DNA of 64,000 nt from Clostridiales bacterium UBA6114 (lineage in GTDB: Bacteria > Bacillota > Clostridia > Oscillospirales > Butyricicoccaceae): positions 1-64,000 of the forward strand of contig DIWE01000002.1 in the NCBI GenBank assembly GCA_002423435.1, written 5' to 3'. Below, piece by piece: positions 26,262 through 35,334 of the stretch. Under the pieces are notes generated by a model. It was not told the origin of the DNA, ran no database searches, and saw nothing but the letters and a program-made list of their open reading frames with translations. Both the position numbers and the translations under genes were made by a program. Every line of letters starts with the position of its first letter. Positions within the stretch are counted from its first letter, which is position 1.

Positions 26262-27377
26262 TTATTGGCCCATGACAGCTAGAAGCTCGTCCTGTTTCTT
26301 TTGCAGCTCATCGGTCCAAAGCCCGATTTCCTTGTAAAACCTGATCGCGCCGTTGTGGTAAGGGATCTTAAAGTTTTCATCGAGCATATTGTCCTTGGTC
26401 CACTGCTTGAGCCATTTGTCGATAACGACGAGGTCGTCGTTATAGTCGTAGCATGCCTTTATGGTGTTATAAACGACGTCGTCGGATATATTGGTGGAAC
26501 TGCAAAGCATCAGGGGATAGCTGCAGACCACGGTGGGTTCTTCAACAATGCCTTCCGGCTGTTTCACAACCAGCGTCGTGCCCGGCACATATTGATCCAT
26601 AATTTTCTGCATTTCAGCAGAGATGCCTTTTTCGACGTCTGCGGGAGAAAGATTGCCGAAGGGAAGAACCTTAAGAGGAACGACCTGATGGGTTTCAACA
26701 GTGTTGGCGCTTGTCGCGGTGCCGCCGTGGCAGGCAACAGCCTGGCCGTCCTGCAGCAACGAAAGCCCGGTGGTTACATCGGCCACCGGGACTACCTTGA
26801 CATCATCCCATGTAAGCCCCACCGACGCGAGTCCGGCCGTAAGCAGCTCCCTGCTGAAAAGAGTTCCGCCATAGCCGCCCGCAACCGCTTTGCCCTTTAA
26901 GTCGGAAATCGAGTTGATGCCGGAATCCTGCGCCGTGACCCAGGCGAGATTTTCGTTTGTGTTGCCTTTCATCACCATTCTGATTTTGGGTGTCGTGGGA
27001 ACGTCGCTGCTCGCAAGATAAGTCCATGCCGCTTCCACATAACTGATGACACCGAAGGAAATCGCTCCGGAATCAAGGTCGGGCATCCATGCGGACGGTC
27101 CGGAATAAGGCTGGACGACCGCCCTCATGGGCGTATGGTCGGAGACGATGGAGGCGATTCCGGAACCGATCAGGTAAAAAAGCGTTCCGGTGTTGTGGGT
27201 TCCGATTGCCTGTGGAACGGTTGGAAGCTTTGCCGGTTCGGCCGAGCCCCCGGGTATGGTGGAGACTGTACCGGTCTGCGCCTGCGGGGAGCCCGAAGAA
27301 CAACCCGCGATTGTCCCTAGGATCACGATGAACACAAGGATTATGCTGATGGTCTTTTTTGCATGGGTTTTGTTCAT
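26262..27377 (-). CDS. TAXI-family TRAP solute-binding lipoprotein
   Basis: 371 aa. The N-terminus (MNKTHAKKTISIILVFIVIL...AGC) is a lipoprotein signal with a lipobox Cys near residue 26. The mature protein has a two-lobed binding fold with TAXI-like segments such as IGTHNTGTLFYLIGSGIASIV near the start. It captures the solute outside the membrane and hands it to the fused permease. First gene of the minus-strand operon that continues with permease, flavoprotein and DUF554 protein. Members bind glutamate, 2-oxoglutarate or other carboxylates. The substrate here is unknown. Confidence 0.93.
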   Translation of the reverse strand: MNKTHAKKTISIILVFIVILGTIAGCSSGSPQAQTGTVSTIPGGSAEPAKLPTVPQAIGTHNTGTLFYLIGSGIASIVSDHTPMRAVVQPYSGPSAWMPDLDSGAISFGVISYVEAAWTYLASSDVPTTPKIRMVMKGNTNENLAWVTAQDSGINSISDLKGKAVAGGYGGTLFSRELLTAGLASVGLTWDDVKVVPVADVTTGLSLLQDGQAVACHGGTATSANTVETHQVVPLKVLPFGNLSPADVEKGISAEMQKIMDQYVPGTTLVVKQPEGIVEEPTVVCSYPLMLCSSTNISDDVVYNTIKACYDYNDDLVVIDKWLKQWTKDNMLDENFKIPYHNGAIRFYKEIGLWTDELQKKQDELLAVMGQ

Positions 27378-27638
27378 TTCTTTGCCTCCATTCGTTATTC
27401 CGTTTGTGATTTTTGGTTAAATAGCACATAAATTCTCGGTGATTGAAATTATAAACTATATAGCAACTATACAGTCAAGACTTTTTTCGCATCTTAGAAA
27501 CAGCGAAGGAACCGGCAGGAATATGGACAATAAGGCCCCGGCTATGCTGCAAGTTATCGGCACGGCCGGGGCTTTGTCTGCCTTGTCATAAAAAGCGGTT
27601 TACCGGCGACAGGTTTTTTTTCATTTTACATTTTTCTA
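27378..27638. other. Divergent intergenic region
   Basis: No gene seen. AT-rich sequence upstream of the TAXI gene holds its promoter. A GC-rich inverted repeat, GCCCCGGC (27535-27542) with GCCGGGGC (27565-27572), flanks a 22-bp loop. Its role is unclear. Confidence 0.45.
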
Positions 27639-27707
27639 TTGACAATAGGCAGGCAAAGAACTAGTATATATAGTATGCCATTAAATATTGATCCCCATAT
27701 ATTGTGT
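27639..27707 (+). promoter_or_regulatory. nrdDG promoter with twin NrdR boxes
   Basis: TTGACA (27639-27644), a 17-bp spacer and TAGTAT (27662-27667). Two NrdR-box-like sites match the known core CWATATATWG: GTATATATAG at 27664-27673 and CCATATATTG at 27695-27704. They are 31 bp apart, three helical turns, as is usual for NrdR. The first overlaps the -10 element, so repression by NrdR is expected when dATP is plentiful. Confidence 0.8.
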
Positions 27708-27744
27708 TTCCCCTGTCGAGTCCCATTTCTAGGAGGTTTGCATC

Positions 27745-29844
27745 ATGTTAAATCAGATTATCAAAAGAGACCGGTCGGTTGTCCCGTTTAAGAAAGAGAA
27801 AATCGTGCTCGCCATTTTTAAGGCTGCTACCGCCGTGGGCGGAAACGATTTTGCTACGGCGGAGAATCTGGCCGACGAGGTCGTCCGAACCGCCGAGCAA
27901 CGGTATCCGGAAGGAATCGCCGAGGTCGAAAGCATACAGGATATCGTCGAAAAGATCCTGATCGAAAAGGGACACGCAAAAACCGCAAAGGCCTATATCC
28001 TCTACCGCGAGAAACGGCGCTCCGCCCGCGAATCAAACGCGCTCGTCGGCGCGACCATCAACATGTTCAGAGATTATCTCGACGATAACGACTGGAAAAT
28101 CAACGAAAACGCCAACACCCAGAAATCGATCAACGGCCTGAACAACTATGTTCGCGAGGCTTTTACAAAAAGTTACTGGCTGCATGAGATTTACACCGAC
28201 GACATCAGAAACGCGCATATGTCGGGGGATATCCATATCCACGACCTCGGCTTTTTCGGGCCGTACTGCGCGGGATGGGATTTAAGGCAGATTCTGCGAA
28301 ACGGCTTCGGCGGCATTCCCGGCAAGGTGGAATCGAAGCCGCCGAAGCATTTGCGCTCCTTTTTGGGGCAGATCGTCAACTCGACCTTTACGACCCAGGG
28401 CGAAACCGCAGGCGCGCAGGCATGGGCCTCTTTCGATACCTTTTGTGCCCCGTTTATCCGCTATGACAATTTGGATTACAGAACGGTCCGGCAGGCGCTT
28501 CAGGAATTTATTTTCAACTTAAACGTGCCGACCCGCGTCGGGTTTCAGTGCCCCTTCTCAAACCTGACCTTCGACATCGTTCCTCCCCGAACGCTCAAAG
28601 ACGAGAACGTTATCTTAAACGGCCGGATCATGCCGGAAAAATATGGGGATTTTCAGGCGGAAATGGACATGCTCAACACCGCGTTCTGCGACGTCATGAT
28701 GGAGGGCGACTCCAAAGGGCGGGTGTTTACCTTCCCGATTCCCACGATCAACATCACGAAGGACTTTGACTGGCAAAGCCCCGTCGTCGAGAAGTTTATG
28801 GAGATCACCTGCAAATACGGCATCCCCTATTTCTCGAATTACTTAAACTCCGACCTCTCGCCCGAGGACGCCCTTTCGATGTGCTGCCGTCTGCGGCTCG
28901 ACACGTCGGAGCTTCGCAAAAGGGGCGGCGGCCTGTTCGGCTCAAACCCCCTGACCGGTTCGATCGGCGTCGTCACCATAAACCTGCCGAGACTCGCGTA
29001 CCTCTCAAAGAACGAATCCGAATTCAAGACGAGACTTTACCAGCAGATGCACATTGCAAAGCAAAGCCTTGAAATAAAGCGGAAAATCATCGAGGAGCAG
29101 ACCGCCAAGGGGCTTTATCCCTATTCCGCGAACTACTTAAAGGACGTAAAGGCCAGAACCGGCTGCTACTGGTTCAATCACTTCAACACGATCGGGCTGA
29201 TCGGGATGAACGAGGCCTGCCTGAATCTTCTCGGCGCCGAAAAAGGCCTTTATACGTCCGAGGGGCAGGCGCTTGCAGTCGGAACATTACAGTACATGCG
29301 GGATGTGATCAAAGAGATCCAGGACGAGACCGGGCATTATTACAACCTTGAGGCAACGCCCGCCGAAGGGACAAGCTATCGGCTCGCGAAGCGCGACAAG
29401 GAAAGATACCCCGATATCATAACGGCCGGGGAGAAGGTGCCCTTCTACACCAATTCGTCACAGCTCCCGGTCGGCTTTACGGACGACATCTTTGAAACGC
29501 TCGACCTGCAGGACGAGCTGCAGTCGCTCTATACCGGCGGAACGGTCCTGCATCTTTACCTCGGCGAAGAGATCAAGGATACCGAGACCGCGAAAAGGCT
29601 GATCCGAAAAATATTTACCTCATATAAGCTTCCCTATATCTCTTTAACGCCGACCTTTTCCGTCTGCAACGACCACGGATACATCGCGGGCGAGCACTAC
29701 ACCTGCCCCTCCTGCGGAGAGCCGGCCGAGGTGTGGAGCCGCGTCGTCGGGTATTTAAGGCCGGTCCAGAACTACAACACAGGCAAGCGCGAGGAATACG
29801 AGCTGCGCAGGAAATATGTGATCGCGGAAGAAAAAGCCATATGA
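27745..29844 (+). CDS. nrdD: Anaerobic ribonucleoside-triphosphate reductase
   Basis: Class III reductase making dNTPs without oxygen. 699 aa. The N-terminal ATP-cone (about 1-95, starting MLNQIIKRDRSVVPFKKEKI) is the allosteric domain. The large barrel follows. The C-terminal zinc ribbon has a C-X2-H pair (CNDH) and CPSC. The glycyl-radical site is the Gly in RVVGYL near residue 670. AGGAGG is 7-8 nt before the start. It overlaps nrdG by 4 nt. Control by NrdR is indicated upstream. A strictly oxygen-sensitive enzyme, fitting an anaerobe. Confidence 0.97.
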   Translation: MLNQIIKRDRSVVPFKKEKIVLAIFKAATAVGGNDFATAENLADEVVRTAEQRYPEGIAEVESIQDIVEKILIEKGHAKTAKAYILYREKRRSARESNALVGATINMFRDYLDDNDWKINENANTQKSINGLNNYVREAFTKSYWLHEIYTDDIRNAHMSGDIHIHDLGFFGPYCAGWDLRQILRNGFGGIPGKVESKPPKHLRSFLGQIVNSTFTTQGETAGAQAWASFDTFCAPFIRYDNLDYRTVRQALQEFIFNLNVPTRVGFQCPFSNLTFDIVPPRTLKDENVILNGRIMPEKYGDFQAEMDMLNTAFCDVMMEGDSKGRVFTFPIPTINITKDFDWQSPVVEKFMEITCKYGIPYFSNYLNSDLSPEDALSMCCRLRLDTSELRKRGGGLFGSNPLTGSIGVVTINLPRLAYLSKNESEFKTRLYQQMHIAKQSLEIKRKIIEEQTAKGLYPYSANYLKDVKARTGCYWFNHFNTIGLIGMNEACLNLLGAEKGLYTSEGQALAVGTLQYMRDVIKEIQDETGHYYNLEATPAEGTSYRLAKRDKERYPDIITAGEKVPFYTNSSQLPVGFTDDIFETLDLQDELQSLYTGGTVLHLYLGEEIKDTETAKRLIRKIFTSYKLPYISLTPTFSVCNDHGYIAGEHYTCPSCGEPAEVWSRVVGYLRPVQNYNTGKREEYELRRKYVIAEEKAI

Positions 29845-30527
29845 CAGTCGCCGGCCTTGCGAAGAGTTCCTTTGTGGATTATCCGGGGCTCATTTCATGC
29901 GTACTTTTTGTGCCGGGCTGCAATTACGACTGTTTTTATTGCCACAACCGAACGCTGCTTCAAAAAACGTCCGGCACAGTCGCCCCGGAGGATGTGGACG
30001 CGTTTCTCAAAAAGCGGCGCGGGCAGCTTGACGGCGTTGTGGTAAGCGGCGGCGAGCCCACCCTGCAGCCCGACCTCATTTCGTATCTCGGCATGCTCAA
30101 AGGGCTCGGCTACAAAGTGAAGCTCGACACAAACGGGTCGTCGCCCGAGGTGATCGACGAAGCGCTCAGGGCGGGGGTATGCGACTATTTCGCCGTCGAT
30201 TACAAGGCCCCGGCGACGAGATACCGGGAAATCTGCGGCGGGAATGCGGATGCGGGGCCGGTTTTGGGAACAATCGGCCTGCTTTCAGAAAACCACGTGG
30301 CGTTCGAAGTGAGAACCACCGTGATCCCGCAGCTTAAAAAGGGCGATCTTCTGACCATGGCCGGGGAGCTCCCGCGCCTTCCCCGGTATGTGCTAAACCG
30401 TTATCGGGCGCCGGAGGTCTTTTCGCCCGGCGACAGGGCAAGAATCGAAGAGGCGCCGTATACCGAGGCCGAGATCCGCGCCTTCGCGGAAGAAATTCGG
30501 GTTTTCCAGCCGAATGTAGTCACATAG
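29841..30527 (+). CDS. nrdG: Anaerobic ribonucleotide reductase activating protein
   Basis: A radical-SAM enzyme that installs the glycyl radical on NrdD. The CX3CX2C cluster motif is Cys27, Cys31 and Cys34 (CNYDCFYC). SGGEPTLQPD (SAM-binding GGE motif) follows near residue 71. The ATG at 29841 overlaps the nrdD stop (ATGA), so translation is coupled. At 228 aa it is the longer NrdG2-like type (about 230 aa) rather than the 150-aa enterobacterial form. The terminator follows 21 bp after the stop. Confidence 0.96.
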   Translation: MTVAGLAKSSFVDYPGLISCVLFVPGCNYDCFYCHNRTLLQKTSGTVAPEDVDAFLKKRRGQLDGVVVSGGEPTLQPDLISYLGMLKGLGYKVKLDTNGSSPEVIDEALRAGVCDYFAVDYKAPATRYREICGGNADAGPVLGTIGLLSENHVAFEVRTTVIPQLKKGDLLTMAGELPRLPRYVLNRYRAPEVFSPGDRARIEEAPYTEAEIRAFAEEIRVFQPNVVT

Positions 30528-30548
30528 AACCGATAACTTATAAAATAA

Positions 30549-30580
30549 AAAAGAAGACGGCAGCAAAGCCGTCTTCTTTT
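30549..30580. terminator. Terminator of nrdDG
   Basis: AAAAGAAGACGGC, loop AGCAAA, complement with TTTT. It is symmetrical, so it can also end the convergent pdxA-like transcript. Confidence 0.92.
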
Positions 30581-30606
30581 ACATAATAAATGGGTAACGT
30601 CCGGCG

Positions 30607-31617
30607 CTATTCGTTTTCAAGCCGGCTCGCGGCCATTTTCGCACCGAGCATCATTGCGTGCTTCATCGGTCCCGGGTCCGCCGTGCCGCGGCCGACAATA
30701 TCAAAGGCCGTGCCGTGGGCGGGAGTCGTCAGAACGACGGGCAGGCCGGCGTTGATGGACACGCCGCGCTGGAAGCCGAGCAGCTTGATCCCCACCTGGA
30801 TCTGGTCGTGATACATTCCGATGATCAGGTCCATCTCCCCCCTCTGTGCCGCAAGGAAGACGGTGTCGGCGGAGAACGGGCCCTTGACGCAGACGCCCTC
30901 CCGGCGAGCCTCCTCAATGGCCGGGGCGATCACCCTGATTTCCTCGTCGCCGCACAGGCCGTTGTCCCCGCTGTGGGGGTTAAACGCGTTGACGCCGATC
31001 ACGGGGCGCTCGTAGCCGGCCTCTCTCAGGGTCCTGTCGGTCAGACGGATTACGTTTACGATGTTCTCTTTCGTAATCATCTTATAGACTTCCTTCATCG
31101 GCACATGTGACGCCACTCTGGCCGTCCAGAGGGTGCCGATTGTATTGATTTCACCGACATATCCCTTATATTCAAGCGCGTGGGCGAAATACCGGAGTTC
31201 ATCCTCGAAATGATAGCCCCCGTCGTACATGGCGGCCTTGTTCAGCGGCGCGTAGACGATCCCGTTGATTTTACCCGCCTTTGCGAGCATGAGCGCAAAC
31301 TGCAGGTCGTCTCCGGTGACCTTTCCCGATTCGGCGGAAAGCTTTCCGAGGTCCTCCATGGACAAATTCAGATTTCCCCTGTCGATCAGCGGGTATTTCT
31401 CTCCGCCGTACTTAAGCGCCTCGTCCGCGTCTTCAAATACCTCGACAGGCACCTGTACTTTTGCGATGGACGCGCCCATATCCCACATCCGCCTGTCGCC
31501 CACGATCACAAAATCCGCATGCTCTTTCATTGCGGGGTCATTAAGGGCTTTTGCCAGCACCTCCGGACCGATGCCGGTGCTGTCCCCGAGCGTTAAAACC
31601 ATTTTTGCCTTTTTCAT
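30607..31617 (-). CDS. pdxA: PdxA-family 4-phospho-hydroxyacid dehydrogenase
   Basis: An NAD-dependent, metal-dependent decarboxylating dehydrogenase of 336 aa. The start region MVLTLGDSTGIGPEVLAKAL, the GMYHDQIQVGIKLLGF metal motif and LTTPAHGTAFDIVGRG match the family. The ATG at 31617 has an AAGGGAAGG ribosome binding site. Classical PdxA makes a pyridoxal precursor. PdxA2 homologues oxidise D-threonate or erythronate 4-phosphate. Its place at the end of a TctCBA transporter operon, away from other pdx genes, favours a catabolic PdxA2-like role. No DUF1537 kinase was seen nearby to make the phosphorylated substrate. Confidence 0.88.
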   Translation of the reverse strand: MKKAKMVLTLGDSTGIGPEVLAKALNDPAMKEHADFVIVGDRRMWDMGASIAKVQVPVEVFEDADEALKYGGEKYPLIDRGNLNLSMEDLGKLSAESGKVTGDDLQFALMLAKAGKINGIVYAPLNKAAMYDGGYHFEDELRYFAHALEYKGYVGEINTIGTLWTARVASHVPMKEVYKMITKENIVNVIRLTDRTLREAGYERPVIGVNAFNPHSGDNGLCGDEEIRVIAPAIEEARREGVCVKGPFSADTVFLAAQRGEMDLIIGMYHDQIQVGIKLLGFQRGVSINAGLPVVLTTPAHGTAFDIVGRGTADPGPMKHAMMLGAKMAASRLENE

Positions 31618-31676
31618 AAAGCCTTCCCTTTCAAACATACTCGCTCATGACAATCTGGCATGCAGCCGAAAACGCA

Positions 31677-33182
31677 TCACAGCGTTTTCTCGGTCTCCCG
31701 CTTTTTCCTGCGGTCCTTTAAGTTTTTATAGATCGGCACCAGCAGGAAAACAAACGAGATCAGCATGATTGTTCCCGCAATCGGCCTGAAGAGAACACCC
31801 GACAGGCTACGCGTCATCAGATAAGCCCTGCGGAAATTATTTTCCATCAGTCCGCCCAGGACCAGCCCAAGTATGATCGGCGCGATCGGGAAGCCGGCCT
31901 TCTTGATCAGGAAGTAGCCGATCACTCCCAGAACCAGCATCAAAAGGACGTCGCCCGTATTATTGCGTATTGCAAAGGAACCGATGACCGTCAGAATGAT
32001 AACGATCGGGAAAAGGAGAAAATAGGGGATCTCCAGGAGCTTTCCGAAATAACGGGTGCCGAACACTCCCAGAGCCAGGAATATGAGATTGGTTATCAAA
32101 AAACCGATGATAATCGAATATGTCATTTCCGTCTGCTGGATGAAGATCATAGGGCCCGTACGGACGCCGTGCAGTGCGAGTGCGCTGATCAAGAGGGTCG
32201 CAGCGCCGCTTCCCGGAATGCCCAGGGCAAGCGTCGGCACAAACGAGCCTCCGACCGCCGCGTTGTTCGCCGTTTCAGGTGCCACGACTCCCTCGGGGAT
32301 ACCTGTTCCGAATTTCTCAGGGTGCTTTGACGAACGGACCGCTTCGGAATATCCAAGAAAGCTTGCAAGCGTCGCGCCCGTGCCCGGGAGAATCCCGATC
32401 CATGTGCCGATAATCGCCGATTTGAGCATCAGGTATTTATACGACCACATCTCCTTGAAAGAGGGCAGCTTCGTGCTCGCACCCTTGACAAGGAGCTCGC
32501 CGCTCTTTGCTTCGTGCGTGATCTGGTCAAATATTTCGCTGTAGGCAAACAGCCCGATCATTGCAGGGACAAACTGGATCCCGTCCTGGAGGAAGGAACT
32601 GCCGAACGTCAGCCTTGCTACGCCCGAGATTTCATCCGTTCCCACGCAGGCCATTAAAAGTCCGATGATACACGCCGTCACAGATTTCAACTGATTTCCG
32701 CCGCCGAGGCTGCTGATTGCGCACAGGCCCATAAACGCCATCGCAAAATACTCGGCGGGGCCGAATGTCACCGCCAGGTCGGCAAGGGGAGGCGCTAAAA
32801 ACAGCAGAATGATTCCTGAAAAGATGCCGCCGAGCGCCGAACAGGCGGCCGAATATCCGAGCGCCTTGCCTGCCTCCCCGTTTTTCGCCATCACATATCC
32901 GTCGAAGCAGGTTGCGGCGTTTCCCGAGTCTCCCGGTATTTTGAGAAGGATTGCCGTGATGGAGCCTCCGTAAACCGAACCGCTGTAAATTCCGACCAGC
33001 ATCAGCAAGGCGGGCGTCACATCCATACTATAGGTAATCGGGATAAAAAGGGCGATTGCCATAGGCCCCGTCAGGCCCGGCAAGGCGCCGAAAACGATAC
33101 CCGCGACCACGCCCGAAAACAGCATCAGAAAATTAAGCGGCTCAAAGCTGCCTTGAAAACCATGAATAATATTAGCCAACAT
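31677..33182 (-). CDS. Tripartite tricarboxylate transporter, TctA large permease
   Basis: 501 aa, about twelve membrane segments. The family features are the N-terminal GIVFGALPGLTGPMAIAL and the repeat-like GTWIGILPGTGATLASFLGYSEA in the second half (inverted-repeat glycine-rich loops). It is followed by GIPEGVVAPETANNAAVGG. It works with TctB (17 bp upstream) and the TctC binding protein in secondary uptake of carboxylates. The pdxA-like gene follows after 59 bp. Confidence 0.95.
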   Translation of the reverse strand: MLANIIHGFQGSFEPLNFLMLFSGVVAGIVFGALPGLTGPMAIALFIPITYSMDVTPALLMLVGIYSGSVYGGSITAILLKIPGDSGNAATCFDGYVMAKNGEAGKALGYSAACSALGGIFSGIILLFLAPPLADLAVTFGPAEYFAMAFMGLCAISSLGGGNQLKSVTACIIGLLMACVGTDEISGVARLTFGSSFLQDGIQFVPAMIGLFAYSEIFDQITHEAKSGELLVKGASTKLPSFKEMWSYKYLMLKSAIIGTWIGILPGTGATLASFLGYSEAVRSSKHPEKFGTGIPEGVVAPETANNAAVGGSFVPTLALGIPGSGAATLLISALALHGVRTGPMIFIQQTEMTYSIIIGFLITNLIFLALGVFGTRYFGKLLEIPYFLLFPIVIILTVIGSFAIRNNTGDVLLMLVLGVIGYFLIKKAGFPIAPIILGLVLGGLMENNFRRAYLMTRSLSGVLFRPIAGTIMLISFVFLLVPIYKNLKDRRKKRETEKTL

Positions 33183-33199
33183 TACGCTTCATCCTCCCT

Positions 33200-33688
33200 C
33201 TATAGCAACAACGAGTTTATGGCTCTGAAAATACTCGTTCCCTCCGGCAGGGGCACATGTATTAAAGTGGAAAAAAGAAGCGCCATTGCAATGGTCACGA
33301 TAATCGGAGAAGGAATTAAAATTTTAGCTCCCCGAAATCCGATCAGGTACAGGAGACACCCAAGCAGTATCGGGGTCGCAATTAAGAAGCCCAAAACATC
33401 AAGTGCAAATATATATATAAAAAAGACGACAATCCCGGCGACAAGCCGGAGGCTTCCTTTTGAGACTAGTCCGGAAACCATCTTTTTTATGTCGGATTTC
33501 TCTTTGTTTTTTTTGAGATCCGATAGAATCATTGCGATGCTTAAAAGCGCTAAAATGACCAAAAGTGCCGTAGGCCAGGCCGATTCGCTGATCCCCTGCG
33601 CGATATCCGCCCTGCTTTCAATCCCCATGTTGAAATAAACGATAACCGAGCAGAGTAACAAAATGATGCCGGTGACGCGATTTTTCAT
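33200..33688 (-). CDS. Tripartite tricarboxylate transporter, TctB small permease
   Basis: 162 aa with four hydrophobic segments. The ATG at 33688 is 12 nt after AAAGGA. An in-frame GTG at 33709 and another ATG directly after AAAGGA also exist, but both are badly placed relative to the ribosome binding site. Its leader is the repeated RNA element described separately, which can mask this ribosome binding site. Between it and tctA are 17 bp. Confidence 0.85.
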   Translation of the reverse strand: MKNRVTGIILLLCSVIVYFNMGIESRADIAQGISESAWPTALLVILALLSIAMILSDLKKNKEKSDIKKMVSGLVSKGSLRLVAGIVVFFIYIFALDVLGFLIATPILLGCLLYLIGFRGAKILIPSPIIVTIAMALLFSTLIHVPLPEGTSIFRAINSLLL

Positions 33689-33826
33689 AAATATGACCAT
33701 TCCTTTCACTGAGTCCAGGGCACAAAACGACCACGAAAAGGGATGGTCATATTGTGCATGTGTTGCGGTTGCGGCTTAAGCGGGCAACTCGTACGTAAAT
33801 CCTGAAGTTTGAATTCTTTCAAACTT
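33689..33826 (-). promoter_or_regulatory. Repeated intercistronic RNA element, copy A
   Basis: Read on the minus strand: hairpin 1 (33826-33805, AAGTTTGAA with TTCAAACTT), a conserved GCTTAAGCCGCAAC segment, hairpin 2 (33757-33720, a 15-position stem with one mismatch and two G-U pairs, loop of 8), then AAAGGA and ATGGTCAT before tctB. The hairpin 2 arm and loop, ATGACCATCCCTTTT, can instead pair with the region holding AAAGGAATGGTCAT. The same element recurs at 43985-44124. Confidence 0.8.
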
Positions 33827-33888
33827 ACTCCTTTCAGCGACTCGCTTTTTTGTCTTTTCAAAAAGGAAATATCGATGCAAATAAATGA

Positions 33889-33951
33889 AGGGCATCCCCG
33901 TTGTGATTTACATTGGCCTTAAATTTACCAAATGCACCCGGAAGATGCCCT
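33889..33951. other. Intercistronic hairpin after tctC
   Basis: AGGGCATC (33889-33896) with GATGCCCT (33944-33951), an 8-bp outer stem with a long partly paired interior. It lies 42 bp past the tctC stop. Confidence 0.55.
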
Positions 33952-33992
33952 ATCTAAGCTGACCCGTGGCTTATTCCGCGCCGTTTATTCCT

Positions 33993-35021
33993 TTATTTTG
34001 CGTAACCAAGGTTTGTAAGAATGGTGTTATAAATGGTAAACTGGTCCTCGACGAATTTTTTGAAGTCCTCGGAGCTTGCGTAGCCGGGGCGCATGTCAAG
34101 AAGGGAATCCTGTTCGAATTTTTTATAGGCTTCGTCGTTCATCGCATCCTTAAACGCGTCCTGAAGCATCGTCACGATCTCCTGCGGAGTGCCTTCCTTT
34201 ACGAACAGGCCGCGCCAGTTGCCAAGAGTTTCATCATAACCCATTTCCAAAGCAGTCGGGGTATCGGGGAATTTATCAAGTCTTTCTTCCGTCAAAGCCA
34301 GAATCGGCCTGATTTTGCCGCCCTCAAAGGTGGACATGGCGGCGCTGGGCTCTTCATGCGCGATATCGACGTGTCCGCCGACCAGCTCGGCCATGGATTC
34401 GGAACCGGAGGCAAACGGGATGCAGTTGACTTCAATCCCTGCAAGGCTCGCGAACTGGCGGATGACGACTTCGTCGATTCCGGCGGCATTTACCATACCG
34501 AAATTCAGTTTTCCGGGGTTTGCCTTTGCATAATCAATCACGTCCTGCATGGTCTGGAACTTGCTGTCGGCAGGCACCCAGAACATGCTCTGGTCCATCT
34601 GCAGCCTCAGAACAGGAATGAGGTTCGCCCTCGTGTATTCGCTCTTTTTCAGGGAATCATTAATAATAAGGTCGACGCTGATGGCATAAAGATTATATCC
34701 ATCCGCGGGCGCCTTCATGACCTGCGCCAAAGCGGTCGTGCCGGACCCGCCTGTTACGTTTGTGACCAGGACGGGAACGCCGAGTATCTTTCCCGCGGGA
34801 ATGGCAATTGTCCTCGACATGTTGTCCAAGCCGCCGCCGGCACCTGAGCCGACAATAATATTAATTTCTTTTTTGGGAAAATCAACTGTCGGAGTAGTCG
34901 GAGCAGTCGTCGTAGCGGGAGTGGTCGTGGTGGGCGGGGTAGTTTTGTTTGCGCAGCCTGCGGACAAAACCAAGGCACAGACCAGCAACGACGTGAGAAA
35001 GACTCTTGTAAATTTTTTCAT
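33993..35021 (-). CDS. TctC-family (Bug) solute-binding lipoprotein
   Basis: 342 aa. Lipoprotein signal MKKFTRVFLTSLLVCALVLSAGC with lipobox Cys at 23. A Thr/Pro-rich linker (TTPPTTTTPATTTAPTTPT) follows, then the binding fold opening with KEINIIVGSGAGGGLDNMSR, where the family has a typical phosphate-like binding loop. It captures a carboxylate for TctAB. It begins 313 bp after the SAF-domain oxidoreductase and precedes tctB with 304 bp of structured intercistronic sequence, far more than within the rest of the operon. Confidence 0.94.
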   Translation of the reverse strand: MKKFTRVFLTSLLVCALVLSAGCANKTTPPTTTTPATTTAPTTPTVDFPKKEINIIVGSGAGGGLDNMSRTIAIPAGKILGVPVLVTNVTGGSGTTALAQVMKAPADGYNLYAISVDLIINDSLKKSEYTRANLIPVLRLQMDQSMFWVPADSKFQTMQDVIDYAKANPGKLNFGMVNAAGIDEVVIRQFASLAGIEVNCIPFASGSESMAELVGGHVDIAHEEPSAAMSTFEGGKIRPILALTEERLDKFPDTPTALEMGYDETLGNWRGLFVKEGTPQEIVTMLQDAFKDAMNDEAYKKFEQDSLLDMRPGYASSEDFKKFVEDQFTIYNTILTNLGYAK

Positions 35022-35334
35022 TTTTTTTCCCCCTTATGAAAATTGGTTTATAACAAAACTTCTGGGAGTACCTGTCCAGAGGTTTTTGTTTTTCAAACAG
35101 GGGCTTTCCTCCTCTTCGCCAATTTTTATATATTTACCGTAACCGCATGAACATCAAAGGAGATAAACCCCTATGTTTATAAACCTGCCGCCAAAAGCCC
35201 AAACCGAAAAAAGCCAATTACCTTTCCGGGGTTTACAATTTAACGGCGTTTGGATGTCGATGTTTTCAAGCTGCCTTTTTTAGCCAGGCTCTAATTATTC
35301 TCATGCAAACCAATCGCGATTATGCGCCTTCACC
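35022..35334. other. Intergenic gap without clear gene
   Basis: 313 bp between the SAF-domain gene and tctC, both on the minus strand. I see no gene, terminator or convincing promoter. A promoter for tctC could lie here. Confidence 0.4.

Noticed and set aside
28800..29120. Plus- and minus-strand frames inside nrdD
   Set aside because: They are shadows of the nrdD reading frame with no independent ribosome binding sites.
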